From the NCBI RefSeq assembly GCF_017114945.1, contig NZ_JABXKQ010000044.1:124001-188000 (forward strand): a DNA stretch of 64,000 nt, written 5' to 3'. Source of the DNA: Nostoc sp. JL34. Lineage in GTDB: Bacteria > Cyanobacteriota > Cyanobacteriia > Cyanobacteriales > Nostocaceae. Shown here piece after piece: positions 46,573 to 55,791 of this stretch. The notes under the pieces were generated by a model, which saw only the letters and a program-made list of their open reading frames with translations, did no database searches and was not told where the DNA came from. The translations under genes and the position numbers were made by a program. Numbering within the stretch: position 1 is the stretch's first letter; each line of letters opens with the position of its first letter.

Positions 46573-47493
46573 ATGACCAGTCAGAAAACTCAATCGATAA
46601 ACCTCAAAATTGCTGTAGTTGGAGATATTCACGACCAATGGGAAGTGGAAGATGGCGTTGCACTCAAGCATTTGGGTGTTGACTTAGTGCTGTTTGTCGG
46701 GGATTTTGGCAACGAGTCGGTGGAAGTGGTCAGAGCGATCGCCTCTCTCGATATTCCCAAAGCAGCCGTAATGGGCAACCACGATGCCTGGTACACCGCC
46801 ACCGAATGGGGACGCAAAAAGGCTCCTTATGACCGCTCTAAGGAAGACTGGGTACAGGAACAACTCGATTTATTAGGCCCGTCCCATGTTGGTTACAGTA
46901 AGTTGGATTTTCCCGCTTGGAATTTAACTGTAGTGGGGGGTCGTCCCTTTACCTGGGGTGGCCCAGAGTGGAAATTCGCGGAAATCTGTAAAGAACGTTA
47001 CGGTGTGACGAGTTTAGAAGAATCCGCCGATCGCATCTTCAAAGCAGTTAAAAGCGCCGCTTACGAGACAATTATATTTTTGGGTCACAATGGGCCTAGT
47101 GGGTTAGGCGATCGCCCCGAAGACCCCTGCGGCAAAGATTGGCACCCAATTGGCGGCGATTTTGGCGATCCAGATTTTGGCGAGGCGATTTCTCATGCCT
47201 TGACTGCTGGTAAAACCATTCCTCTGGTGACATTTGGTCACATGCACCGAGATTTACGCCATACCAAGAAGGTGCAGCGCAAACCCATCTTTAGAAGTCC
47301 AGAGGGGACAATTTACTTAAATGCGGCTAGTGTCCCCAGGATTGTGGAAAATGACAGCGAGAAGTTGCGTAATTTTTCCATTGTCACCCTAGAGGCGGGT
47401 GTGGTTTCGCAAGTTTCCCTTATTTGGGTGGGTAATGACTTTCAGGTGGCACAGGAGGAAATTTTGTACGAGCGATCGCGTATTGTGTCGTAG
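46573..47493 (+). CDS. TIGR04168-type metallophosphoesterase
   Basis: About 306 residues from the ATG at 46573 (MTSQKTQSINLKIAVVGDIH); an upstream in-frame ATG at 46510 would add an unconvincing N-terminus. Calcineurin-type metal motifs are clear: GDIHDQW, VGDFGN, MGNHDAWY, FLGHNGPSG and FGHMHRDLRH. The relatives form a cyanobacterial/plant family of unassigned substrate. Divergent from nadA. Confidence 0.9.
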   Translation: MTSQKTQSINLKIAVVGDIHDQWEVEDGVALKHLGVDLVLFVGDFGNESVEVVRAIASLDIPKAAVMGNHDAWYTATEWGRKKAPYDRSKEDWVQEQLDLLGPSHVGYSKLDFPAWNLTVVGGRPFTWGGPEWKFAEICKERYGVTSLEESADRIFKAVKSAAYETIIFLGHNGPSGLGDRPEDPCGKDWHPIGGDFGDPDFGEAISHALTAGKTIPLVTFGHMHRDLRHTKKVQRKPIFRSPEGTIYLNAASVPRIVENDSEKLRNFSIVTLEAGVVSQVSLIWVGNDFQVAQEEILYERSRIVS

Positions 47494-47625
47494 ACATTCG
47501 CATCCAGATAGTGCAATCTGCGTAGATAATAGGGTATAGTATGATCTGTCAAGTTTAGTGCTAACCAACAAAAGCGCCTGAATAGCGTCTGAAACTAGGA
47601 TCAGCACAAGTTTGACAGATTTACT

Positions 47626-47710
47626 GGAGAGGTGGCAGAGTGGTCGATTGCGTCCGACTTGAAATCGGATGAGGCTAAAACCTCCGGGAGTTCGAATCTC
47701 CCCCTCTCCG
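47626..47710 (+). tRNA. tRNA-Ser(TGA)
   Basis: 85 bases with acceptor GGAGAGG/CCTCTCC, anticodon stem TCCGA/TCGGA with loop CTTGAAA (anticodon TGA), a long variable arm (TGAGGC…CCTCC) and T loop TTCGAAT. No CCA is encoded. A TATAGT/TATGAT box lies about 85-90 bases upstream. Confidence 0.97.
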
Positions 47711-47841
47711 TTGAATAAAAATTAGAATTTACAAATGTAAGTCATTGATTGGATTTCATCTCAGCAACGGCTTAATTGTAATTAATTCTTGATTAGCACC
47801 TGTTGAATTCTTAAAGTTAGGAAGAGCTTCAAGAAACTTAC

Positions 47842-48999
47842 CTAAACGGATGCTGGCATAGATTCATTGATGGACTCATCTGCTTTTTCATAGAGAGCAT
47901 TAAGGTAATCACGCTGCCGCACGCCTTTAATATTACTACCTCTCAATAATTGATGAAATAAAAGTCGAGCAGAATCTTCATGTAAAAGTACCTCACTTCC
48001 TGCTTGTAATTGTTTATTTTCTAGACAATTTCTGGCTTCCATTTTGGACTGTTCCAAGTAGAAATGGAATAATTTGACGGCTTCCTCTTCATTTCTTATA
48101 GGTGAAAGTTGAACTTCATTAGCAAGACGACCTCTAATGGCTGGTAGCATTTCACGGTAACGATTAAGAGCATCTGTTGTTAAAGCAACCATTAAGAAAA
48201 GATATTGAGGTAGTGCATCAATTAAAGCGCGGAGAGCCGACAAATATCTTAAAACTATAGTTTTCGATAAGCTGAAGTCTTGCTTTTCTAATTCATCTAG
48301 AAGAATAAAAATACCTTCTAGAGTTTTCATCTGTGAACCTAAATATACAATATCTCTTAATGCTCTTGTTTTTGCTTCTACAGTATCTAGACGAAAATTT
48401 ACTCCCAGCTCGGTTTGATGAATTTTTCTTACAGGTAATCCTAAAAGCCATTGATATGCTAGAGATATACGCTCATTTAGTTTTTCTTCTGACTTAACCT
48501 CTAAAAGAGTTCTTAGCATTGTTTTAATTTCGCTCATCCGAACAAATTCTAATAATTTTTCAATATCATCTATTTCTTGTTTCTTCTTTGCAAGTGCATC
48601 AATTGAACGACGTAAATAGTCTTCTCCTAAATTTTCAAATATAGACCTAATGAGTGGATCAAAAAATGGTTCTGGATCTGGAACGTATCTAATAACAAAA
48701 AAACCTTGTGGAGAAAGTTTTTCACGCAAAGCATTTTCATACGCATTCAGAAGGTTGGTCTTGCCAATTCCTTGGCTAGCAGTTATTGAAATTACATGAG
48801 ACTTGCGATCTGAATAAAATGTCTTTACCGCAGCATCAACTTGCTTATCTGCTTCTGTTGACATATGCGGATGACCACTGGTTTGTCCAGCGCTGGGAAA
48901 AGGGTTACTCAACACACCAAACTTTCTGTAAAGCAATTTGGATTGCTCTTCTGGTGCGTTAGTAGTCGCCTCATCTGTAAATAGATTTTCAAGAGGCAT
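47842..48999 (-). CDS. AAA+ ATPase of a three-gene PIN/AAA operon
   Basis: 385 residues. The P-loop is an unusual Walker A (ITASQGIGKTNLL, K80-T81). Walker B is FILLDELE (D235-E236), followed by a sensor-like VALTTDA and an arginine-rich segment (AIRGRLANEVQLSP). The C-terminal part (about 300-385) is helical and may be a winged helix, as in ORC/Cdc6-type ATPases. The gene overlaps the upstream nuclease gene by 11 bases. AAA+ partners of nucleases in defence systems often sense or remodel nucleic acid; that role here is inference. The 3' end lies 132 bases from tRNA-Ser. Confidence 0.85.
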   Translation of the reverse strand: MPLENLFTDEATTNAPEEQSKLLYRKFGVLSNPFPSAGQTSGHPHMSTEADKQVDAAVKTFYSDRKSHVISITASQGIGKTNLLNAYENALREKLSPQGFFVIRYVPDPEPFFDPLIRSIFENLGEDYLRRSIDALAKKKQEIDDIEKLLEFVRMSEIKTMLRTLLEVKSEEKLNERISLAYQWLLGLPVRKIHQTELGVNFRLDTVEAKTRALRDIVYLGSQMKTLEGIFILLDELEKQDFSLSKTIVLRYLSALRALIDALPQYLFLMVALTTDALNRYREMLPAIRGRLANEVQLSPIRNEEEAVKLFHFYLEQSKMEARNCLENKQLQAGSEVLLHEDSARLLFHQLLRGSNIKGVRQRDYLNALYEKADESINESMPASV

Positions 49000-51040
49000 T
49001 TTTAACTCCTTCTAGCTTGATACGTACAGCAGATGTACCAGGTATAAGAAAATCTCCATGATACAGATAAACTTTTTCTAACTGGGGAAGTCTGTCACTT
49101 GTCTTAATTATCCACAAATCGTGCTGTTCAAAACGAGTATCTGGAGTAGATCCTTCAGCATAGACATTCACTAAGTTTTGTTCTTGTGCTTCTTTCAGCA
49201 GTTTTCTAGATAATATGGGATGAACAGCATATCTAATAGCCAATTCTTCTAACCAGCGACCAGTAAGTATCCATTCTGTGTCTTCCTTTGAACGAATTAA
49301 TTTATAAACCTCTACTGCTAAATTAGCAAAATCTGCTAATTTAGGGATGTTATCAGTGGCAACAATTTTTTGGTTTTGTATATTCAACCAAGCACAGGCT
49401 GCCTCACCGAGCTTGATGTAGGTTGGTTTTGCTTTGTTTGAAATTGGTAATGTGCTATATTCAACACTTTTGTTTTGATTTACATAGTTACATATTGCGT
49501 CAAAAGATGGTATTTTCTTCAAAAAATATAAAACTTTTATAGAATCTTCGTTTAGGATACTTTCCCATAAAAACTTTAGTAATTCTGTACATAAAATTTT
49601 ATTATCATTAAGCTCAACAAATTTTCCACTATGCAGAAAATTTTTATACAAACTATAGCGAGATTGATGTGTTAAACCCAATTTTTCTTGAGCCTCTTGA
49701 TTAGTTAGTTCTCCTTTGTCTACTAACATTTTCATTAGTAAGAACATCTGATCTGGACTAAATGCATATGTCTTAGCTATTGCTTCTATATTTGGGCTAG
49801 AAACTGCATCAGTTTGATCTTGGCTTTCTATGTCGGTTGATAGCACAATGGAGGTATTATCTGTTGTTACAGAGGATGTTCCAGAGTTAAAATTTCCCCA
49901 AAGAAGATCATCTTTAACGTGATGTGGTTGCCAACTATATTCCCCACTAGGTATGCCCCATAGCTCTAATGACTCATTAGTGTTGTAATTTTGCAAGCGC
50001 AGGCAACCAAAAGATACAGCTAATTCCCAAAGGACATCTGTTAGTGGTACTGTATATATTTCTTGACTGAAAGGATGAAAAAGAGAGCCAGTCAGTTTTC
50101 TACTATCAAATTTAGGAACAGAACGAGCTTGGAAAAAGAATACATCCATTCCTTCAGCCATTGTCATTCTAGCTAGACCTTGATCGCTGGTAAGAAGGGC
50201 AAGTGCATGATCTGGGCGAACTTGGGTTTGAAAGCGTCGTGCAGTTTCTAAAATGAGACGATCAGCAAAACTTCTAGTTACATTTTGTAAGCCTAAAGCT
50301 TTATCTTCAGAATCTGGGCTAGATGTCACAATTCCACGTAGGGGATCAGCACCTAAATCACCACGTTCTATTTCTGCATCCGAATGTAATTCTAGACGAA
50401 GTAAAGTTCTTTGCCCTCCTTGACTAAGAAGATGTTGACGAAGTGTTGCAGGATGATTTTTAGTTTTGTTCTTATTTTCATTACTCCAGCGAATTTTAGA
50501 AAGATAATTATCTACTTGTGTAAGTATTTCCATATGAACTATCGCTGGAACTTTAATTCTTACCCAAGGCGTAAGAAAGCGACATAAAAAATCAAGTCCT
50601 CCTTGATGAACGGCTGATGTATCTGTAACAACTGTGATCGGCTTCTGTAAAGGTATTTTGGCAATAGTTTCAACATCAAAAATTGGTAAAAGTAGTAGAG
50701 TTCTTCGTAATACATCCTGTAATCCTTCCCTGAAAGCTTTCTGAACACTATCTTTAGTCTGTGGATTTTCAAGAGCTTTAGCAATATTCTCATTGAGCTT
50801 TTCTGAGGATGGTAATTGCAATTCAAACCCACCAAATTTAGCAGCACAATACTCATCATATCTGGGTTCATTTTCAGTATATTTCTCTCCTGGTTGTAAT
50901 GAAATAGTTCCTAAATTTACCCATTTTTCACGCCCAAAACAAATATCTTCACCAAGAAATATTTCAAATGGTTCTCCATTATTACCTAATTGGGCGATAC
51001 ATTTTAGTGCATCTTCTTTACTGAGTAATTTTAATTCCAT
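48989..51040 (-). CDS. large PIN-domain nuclease with winged helix, in the PIN/AAA operon
   Basis: 683 residues. A PIN-like nuclease core spans about 133-305 with the four expected acids: D140 (VVTDTSAVHQGG), E171 (VHMEILTQ), D260 (SFADRLILE) and D286 (LLTSDQGLARM). A 50-residue insertion splits the core. Residues about 427-485 read as a winged helix (NQEAQEKLGLTHQSRYSLYK). The N-terminal 130 residues and C-terminal 190 are unassigned, and no membrane segment is seen. It lies between a small protein gene (12 bases upstream) and an AAA+ ATPase gene (11-base overlap). It is much larger than VapC-type PIN proteins. Confidence 0.85.
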   Translation of the reverse strand: MELKLLSKEDALKCIAQLGNNGEPFEIFLGEDICFGREKWVNLGTISLQPGEKYTENEPRYDEYCAAKFGGFELQLPSSEKLNENIAKALENPQTKDSVQKAFREGLQDVLRRTLLLLPIFDVETIAKIPLQKPITVVTDTSAVHQGGLDFLCRFLTPWVRIKVPAIVHMEILTQVDNYLSKIRWSNENKNKTKNHPATLRQHLLSQGGQRTLLRLELHSDAEIERGDLGADPLRGIVTSSPDSEDKALGLQNVTRSFADRLILETARRFQTQVRPDHALALLTSDQGLARMTMAEGMDVFFFQARSVPKFDSRKLTGSLFHPFSQEIYTVPLTDVLWELAVSFGCLRLQNYNTNESLELWGIPSGEYSWQPHHVKDDLLWGNFNSGTSSVTTDNTSIVLSTDIESQDQTDAVSSPNIEAIAKTYAFSPDQMFLLMKMLVDKGELTNQEAQEKLGLTHQSRYSLYKNFLHSGKFVELNDNKILCTELLKFLWESILNEDSIKVLYFLKKIPSFDAICNYVNQNKSVEYSTLPISNKAKPTYIKLGEAACAWLNIQNQKIVATDNIPKLADFANLAVEVYKLIRSKEDTEWILTGRWLEELAIRYAVHPILSRKLLKEAQEQNLVNVYAEGSTPDTRFEQHDLWIIKTSDRLPQLEKVYLYHGDFLIPGTSAVRIKLEGVKNAS

Positions 51041-51052
51041 ATGCTTATTATT

Positions 51053-51517
51053 TTAATGAAGAGACACATTGACATCTGGAACATTAACAAATGTATCACA
51101 TACCCACTGAATATGTTGGCGTAAGGCTAGAAGTTGATGTTGACGAAGGTTGACAGTATCACTATTAGATAAGCGTCTAGATAAGGGTTCAAGTTCTTCT
51201 GAGTCACTCCAAGATGATTCGTCGTTAGATAATATCTCGTCTATTACTTGAATAACTTGTTTGAACTGCTCAATTCCTCGTTTTTCTGGTTTCGTTCCTA
51301 GTGTAAATTTTTCAATTAGTTCTTCTCTTAGTCGCTGAGTTTGCTCACTGCTAGTCATTGAACCAAAGGGATCTCCAAACGGTTCCCAAGAATAAATTGG
51401 TTGTTGATGAAATGTCGGATCGACTAAAGCATTTGTATTGATGTCTAAGTATGTTTTTTCCCAACGACAAGGTTGCCAAACAATAAGCTTTAATGGACTT
51501 GAACTATTGCTGATCAC
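51053..51517 (-). CDS. small protein, first gene of the PIN/AAA operon
   Basis: 154 residues from a GTG start at 51517, supported by GGAG 11 bases upstream; no ATG is in frame before the upstream stop near 51556. Composition is acidic and helical. Segments read KLIVWQPCRWEKTYLDINTN, PIYSWEPFGDPFGS and a C-terminal helix QLLALRQHIQWVCDT. No family is recognised. Twelve bases separate it from the nuclease gene, so the three genes are almost certainly one operon. It could be a specificity, inhibitor or sensor subunit. Confidence 0.75.
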   Translation of the reverse strand: MISNSSSPLKLIVWQPCRWEKTYLDINTNALVDPTFHQQPIYSWEPFGDPFGSMTSSEQTQRLREELIEKFTLGTKPEKRGIEQFKQVIQVIDEILSNDESSWSDSEELEPLSRRLSNSDTVNLRQHQLLALRQHIQWVCDTFVNVPDVNVSLH

Positions 51518-51755
51518 AAGAATTAATTCTCCAAAATAATTATTAATTAATAGTTAGATTAAATTTAACTATCAAATTAGTTTCCATTTAGGAATCATAG
51601 GTTTTGAGTATCAAGTCAAAACTTGAGTGATTTTTTTGGATATTATAATCATAATTGCAACTTGGCTACACTTTCTCAAAAGCAGAGATGCGATCGCACC
51701 CCCTTCTGCTTGCATTATGCTATCATTTTGATAAATTCTACTTTGAGGTAAAGCG

Positions 51756-52022
51756 ATGGCTACCCTTTATGTAAGAAATTTACCCGATGATTTGTATGCA
51801 AAACTGCAAGAGTTAGCGGCATCTGAACACCGTTCCATTAACGCCCAAGTTATAACTCTGTTAGAACAAGCTTTAAAAACTGAAGCACAGCAAATAGAAG
51901 ACCAAAAACAACAGAATGTACTTAAAGTCCTAGAAGAAAGCCGCCAGCGTCGCCGTGTGAATCCAGCAGACTTCGGATTACCTGATAGTACTCAACTGAT
52001 TCGAGAAGATCGGGACAGATGA
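51756..52022 (+). CDS. vapB: VapB/FitA-type antitoxin
   Basis: 88 residues. The N-terminal ribbon-helix-helix (MATLYVRNLPDDLYAKLQEL, AASEHRSINAQVITLLEQAL) is typical of FitA-like antitoxins that bind DNA as dimers. The C-terminal tail (RQRRRVNPADFGLPDSTQL) should wrap the toxin active site. A GAGG ribosome-binding site lies seven bases before the ATG. The stop overlaps the toxin start by four bases (ATGA), the usual coupling. Confidence 0.92.
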   Translation: MATLYVRNLPDDLYAKLQELAASEHRSINAQVITLLEQALKTEAQQIEDQKQQNVLKVLEESRQRRRVNPADFGLPDSTQLIREDRDR

Positions 52023-52477
52023 CAACCCCTCTAAGATGCGTGTTAGATACCAGTGTGTGTATCAAGTATTTTATTGCTGATCCATTAACTCCCAAAGTTA
52101 ATCAACTTTTCGACCATTTTGCAAATCCACAGATGGAAATATTTGTTCCAGACCTCTTTTACATTGAGTGTGCTAACGCCTTATTGAAGTACGTCCGTGC
52201 AAGGATGTACACTGCTGCTGAGGTTCAGACAGATTTAGCCACCCTCAAAGCTTTTCCGTTGCGTGTTGTCTCCACAGCTGATTTGATGGCGGATGCAGTC
52301 GCGATCGCATTAAATTATGGAATCTCCGCCTACGATGGCTCTTATGTTGCACTTTCACAACAGGTTAATGCTACTTTGCTGACTCTGGACGGTAAGCTAG
52401 TGAAGGCAATAGCCGCTTCGTCTTACAATGTTTCCTCGTTTAATGACTTCGAGGTTCCATCGTTGCAGTCAATGTAG
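52019..52477 (+). CDS. vapC: VapC-type PIN toxin
   Basis: 152 residues of a PIN-domain ribonuclease. Catalytic acids are in the opening CVLDTSVCIKYF, in YIECANALLKY, and in SAYDGSYVALS followed by LLTLDGKL. Relatives cleave tRNA or rRNA when freed from the antitoxin. The ATG overlaps the antitoxin stop. The pair is divergent from the neighbouring three-gene PIN/AAA operon, with about 240 AT-rich bases between. Confidence 0.93.
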   Translation: MTTPLRCVLDTSVCIKYFIADPLTPKVNQLFDHFANPQMEIFVPDLFYIECANALLKYVRARMYTAAEVQTDLATLKAFPLRVVSTADLMADAVAIALNYGISAYDGSYVALSQQVNATLLTLDGKLVKAIAASSYNVSSFNDFEVPSLQSM

Positions 52478-53035
52478 AAGCGATTGTCGAAAATTTCACG
52501 CAGTGCAAAGATGCTGGAATTTAGAGTAAACGCATAACAAAGTAACTCCGGATCAGTGAGTTATAAGCTTTAAACCCCAAAATTGAAATATCAAAGGGTT
52601 AAGCAGATTTTGGCATTTGTGGTGCTTTTTTTGCTAGATTTACCCATTGCCTTAATCTGAAGCACCCATTTTTAACGACTACGCATTTTGGGTCTTGGGA
52701 CGCACAGTTAGCTGTGCGCCCCTATAAAGTATCCACACAATTGAGACATGAATGGTTTATTAAAACACATCTATCTTACGGGGTATTTTATGATAACAGT
52801 GAGTAAATATTTATATATTTTTTTAAAGATAATGTAATTTTAGGATTCAAACCCAACCTTGTAAAGCTGAGACATCAACGCATTATCGTTTATCGGAGGT
52901 AACAGAAGCAAAGGAGGAATGTCATGATTATCAGATGTACCTTTGGGTAGAGAAGTCAAGTAGGTGAAATATTTATTAATATTATTAATAGATAGTAAGT
53001 GTAAATTCAACGTCAGGAATCCGAAAAAATTCCTA
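52478..53035. other. intergenic region with a small hairpin
   Basis: AT-rich. CGCACAG-TTAG-CTGTGCG at 52701-52718 forms a perfect 7-bp stem inside a GC-rich palindromic patch. A strong GGAGG at 52914 precedes only an 8-codon frame (MIIRCTFG-stop). No supported gene. Confidence 0.45.
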
Positions 53036-53308
53036 ATGGTAGGTATTTCGCATCAATCACCAGATTCTTCACCAACGGAACAGAAGATCATGAAAGACCA
53101 AGAACCATCAGACTCTAAGCAATTCGTCGGAAATCTCAAGAATGGGATTTGGCTGTTTGGCCTGTCATCTTGGGTATTTGGCATTACCGATCGCAGTATT
53201 GCTTCATTTGCAGATGGCTATCTATCTGCTTTGGATTTGACGCAACTATTCACAGCGGCTACGTTCTTTGTGGCGTGGCTATTTTTGAAACCGACATCCA
53301 GAGTTTAA
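53036..53308 (+). CDS. small membrane protein, hypothetical
   Basis: About 90 residues from an ATG at 53036. Alternative starts are a GTG at 52964 and an ATG at 53090 (MKDQEPSDSKQF); the last would give the most compact protein. Two hydrophobic segments (NGIWLFGLSSWVFGITD and LFTAATFFVAWLFLKP) flank a short polar loop, so it probably spans the membrane twice. No family recognised. No clear ribosome-binding site decides the start. Confidence 0.55.
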   Translation: MVGISHQSPDSSPTEQKIMKDQEPSDSKQFVGNLKNGIWLFGLSSWVFGITDRSIASFADGYLSALDLTQLFTAATFFVAWLFLKPTSRV

Positions 53309-53700
53309 GATCGGCGACTGCTTGAGTATCGAGTTACTGTTTAGGCTAGTCTTATAAAGAATTTAGAAAGTTATCTACTTGATCGCCATAAGGGGTGCGC
53401 CACAGAATGCATAGATTCTTTTGCATTGATCACAATCAGGGTAATTCGTAAAATCTCCGAATTACCCTGATTTCTAGTTTTCACGGGAGAGAATCAGGAT
53501 CTATACCGAGTTCGCGCAACCTCTGTGCCAGCTATTTGGGCACGTTCTTTCGGCGTTAGTAATTTAATTTTGGTATATCGACAAAAATTTTTCTAATTTT
53601 CCGGAATTGATTATGCTCAGATGGTAGTCTCTATCAGACTACCGATTTATACTGAAACTCTATAACGAACCTTCGGGGAATATAACCCCATTTCAAATTA
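53309..53700. other. intergenic region with inverted repeat TCAGGGTAATTCG/CGAATTACCCTGA
   Basis: The perfect inverted repeat at about 53438-53472 (13-bp arms, nine-base loop) shares its GGTAATTC/GAATTACC core with the hairpin at 53751-53783 downstream of ftsH. No ORF or RNA gene is seen. Confidence 0.5.
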
Positions 53701-53729
53701 AAAGCCCGGCCATGAAGGCCGGGCTTTTG
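53701..53729 (-). terminator. terminator-type hairpin downstream of ftsH
   Basis: AAAAGCCCGGCC-ATGAA-GGCCGGGCTTTT: a 12-bp perfect GC-rich stem flanked by A and T runs, capable of terminating in either direction. It lies about 110 bases beyond the ftsH stop. Confidence 0.85.
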
Positions 53730-53750
53730 ACAAGAAATTAAAAAAAATTG

Positions 53751-53783
53751 GGGTAATTCTGGGATTTTCCAGAATTACCCCGA
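53751..53783. terminator. second hairpin after ftsH (GGGGTAATTCTGG palindrome)
   Basis: GGGGTAATTCTGG and CCAGAATTACCCC form a perfect 13-bp stem with a short T-rich loop. It shares the GGTAATTC core with the palindrome near 53440. Confidence 0.65.
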
Positions 53784-53836
53784 ATTTTAAAAGTTACGAG
53801 CTAAAAATTATTTTTCACTCATCACTTCTCATGCAA

Positions 53837-55678
53837 TTAGGCAAAGGCAGCGGTTGTCACATCGTTATTCGATAGAATTTCTTGCAACTCTTCGGCGTCT
53901 ACCGTTTCTTTATCAACCAGCATTTGCGCTATCTGATCTAAAATGTGGCGGTTGCCTACTAACACTTCTTTAGCGCGTGTATAGGCTACATCTACAAGTT
54001 TGCGGACTTCTTCATCAATGGCAGCAGCGGTTTCTTCAGAAAAATCACGCTCTGACATGATATCCCGTCCGAGGAACATGTTACCTTGTTGACGACCAAG
54101 GGCAACAGGGCCTAAGCGATCGCTCATCCCAAATCGAGTAATCATCTGACGAGCAACACGGGCTACCTGTTGTAAGTCATTAGAAGCACCAGTGGTAACT
54201 TCTTCTTCACCAAAGATTAATTCTTCAGCAATCCGACCACCCAAAGCCACAGCCATCTGATTTTCCAGATAAGCGCGGCTGTACAAACCAGTGTCCATCC
54301 GGTCTTCGCTGGGGGTAAACCAAGTTAAACCACCTGCGCGACCGCGAGGGATGATACTAATTTTTTGTACTGGATCATAGTCAGGCATTAAAGCACCAAC
54401 TAAAGCGTGACCGGCTTCGTGATAAGCTACCAAGGTTTTGCGCTTTTCGCTCATTACCCGGTCTTTCTTCTCTGGGCCAGCTAATACGCGATCGATCGCG
54501 TCGTTGATTTCATCCATCGAAATTTCAGTCAAATTCCGGCGGGCTGCCAGAATTGCGGCTTCATTCAGCAAGTTGGATAAATCTGCGCCAGTAAATCCAG
54601 GAGTCCGACGGGCAATTTTATCCAAATCCACATCTTTCGCCAAGGTTTTGCCACGGGCGTGTACCTTGAGGATTTCACTGCGTCCAGCGTAGTCGGGACG
54701 GTCTACCACAACTTGACGGTCAAAGCGACCAGGACGCAACAGGGCTGCATCTAGAACATCAGGACGGTTGGTAGCAGCAATAATGATGATGCCAGTGTTA
54801 CCTTCAAAACCATCCATTTCTGTGAGCAACTGGTTGAGGGTTTGTTCCCGCTCATCGTTACCACCACCTAAACCTGCACCCCGTTGACGACCTACAGCGT
54901 CAATTTCATCGATGAAGACGATACAAGGAGCATTGGTCTTAGCTTGTTCAAACAAATCGCGGACGCGGGATGCACCCACACCTACGAACATTTCCACAAA
55001 TTCCGAACCGGAGATTGAGAAGAAGGGTACACCTGCTTCACCAGCAACAGCACGAGCTAGGAGGGTTTTACCTGTACCAGGAGGGCCAACTAACAACACA
55101 CCTTTAGGAATTTTTGCACCAACCGCGGTAAAGCGATCGGCGTTTTTCAGAAAGTCTACGACTTCGTTTAATTCCAACTTGGCTTGGTCAATACCAGCGA
55201 CATCGCCAAATGTCACCTGAGTTTGTGGTTCCATTTGCACTCTGGCTTTGGATTTGCCAAAGTTCATCGCTTGGCTACCTGGGCCACTTTGAGCGCGACG
55301 TAGCAAGAAGAATAAGCCAACCAAAAGCAATACAGGGAAAAATAAGCTGCTCAGTGCCTTAAACCAAAATCCTTCGTCGGTTTGGGGCAAAACAGAAATA
55401 TCAACGCCTTTAGAAGTCAGAGTATTGATCAAGTCTGGATCGTTGACTAAGGTAACAATCCGTTTAGCAGGGTCATATTTGGGTGTAACCAGTGCTGTGG
55501 AGCGATCTGCACTCAAACTGACTTTTTCTACTCTGCCTTGCTCAACTTCTTGAATAAAGCGACTATATCGCCATGTCTCTCTGCTTTGGGGTTGTTTGTC
55601 AAAAAATGCTGTTCCCAGCGCAATGACGACAATAAACAGCAGCGCGTACAGCCCTGCATTTCTCCATCTTTTATTCAC
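53837..55678 (-). CDS. ftsH: ATP-dependent zinc metalloprotease FtsH (FtsH3-like)
   Basis: 613 residues. There are two membrane spans (about 9-27 and 112-130), then the AAA domain with Walker A GPPGTGKT, Walker [13 protein letters not shown] and the [13 protein letters not shown] pore region, and the protease HEAGH zinc site near residue 416. From memory of Synechocystis sequences it resembles Slr1604 (FtsH3), which pairs with FtsH1 or FtsH2 in hexamers of the thylakoid or plasma membrane. FtsH3/FtsH2 complexes degrade photodamaged D1 protein; FtsH1/FtsH3 controls Fur. Which role applies depends on the partner. Confidence 0.96.
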   Translation of the reverse strand: MNKRWRNAGLYALLFIVVIALGTAFFDKQPQSRETWRYSRFIQEVEQGRVEKVSLSADRSTALVTPKYDPAKRIVTLVNDPDLINTLTSKGVDISVLPQTDEGFWFKALSSLFFPVLLLVGLFFLLRRAQSGPGSQAMNFGKSKARVQMEPQTQVTFGDVAGIDQAKLELNEVVDFLKNADRFTAVGAKIPKGVLLVGPPGTGKTLLARAVAGEAGVPFFSISGSEFVEMFVGVGASRVRDLFEQAKTNAPCIVFIDEIDAVGRQRGAGLGGGNDEREQTLNQLLTEMDGFEGNTGIIIIAATNRPDVLDAALLRPGRFDRQVVVDRPDYAGRSEILKVHARGKTLAKDVDLDKIARRTPGFTGADLSNLLNEAAILAARRNLTEISMDEINDAIDRVLAGPEKKDRVMSEKRKTLVAYHEAGHALVGALMPDYDPVQKISIIPRGRAGGLTWFTPSEDRMDTGLYSRAYLENQMAVALGGRIAEELIFGEEEVTTGASNDLQQVARVARQMITRFGMSDRLGPVALGRQQGNMFLGRDIMSERDFSEETAAAIDEEVRKLVDVAYTRAKEVLVGNRHILDQIAQMLVDKETVDAEELQEILSNNDVTTAAFA

Positions 55679-55791
55679 TAAGGTCTATCCTCCGGTATTT
55701 TTCGCGCGGTCGCCTAGCTTCTCTGCTCGGAAAGGTCATTATTAAGAATTATGTTAACTTATCTTAAGATATAACAAATTTGGCGTGGCTG

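Noticed and set aside
47626..52477. Island integrated at tRNA-Ser
   Set aside because: Position and content fit, but I see no second copy of the tRNA-Ser 3' end and no integrase, so an integration claim is not supported.
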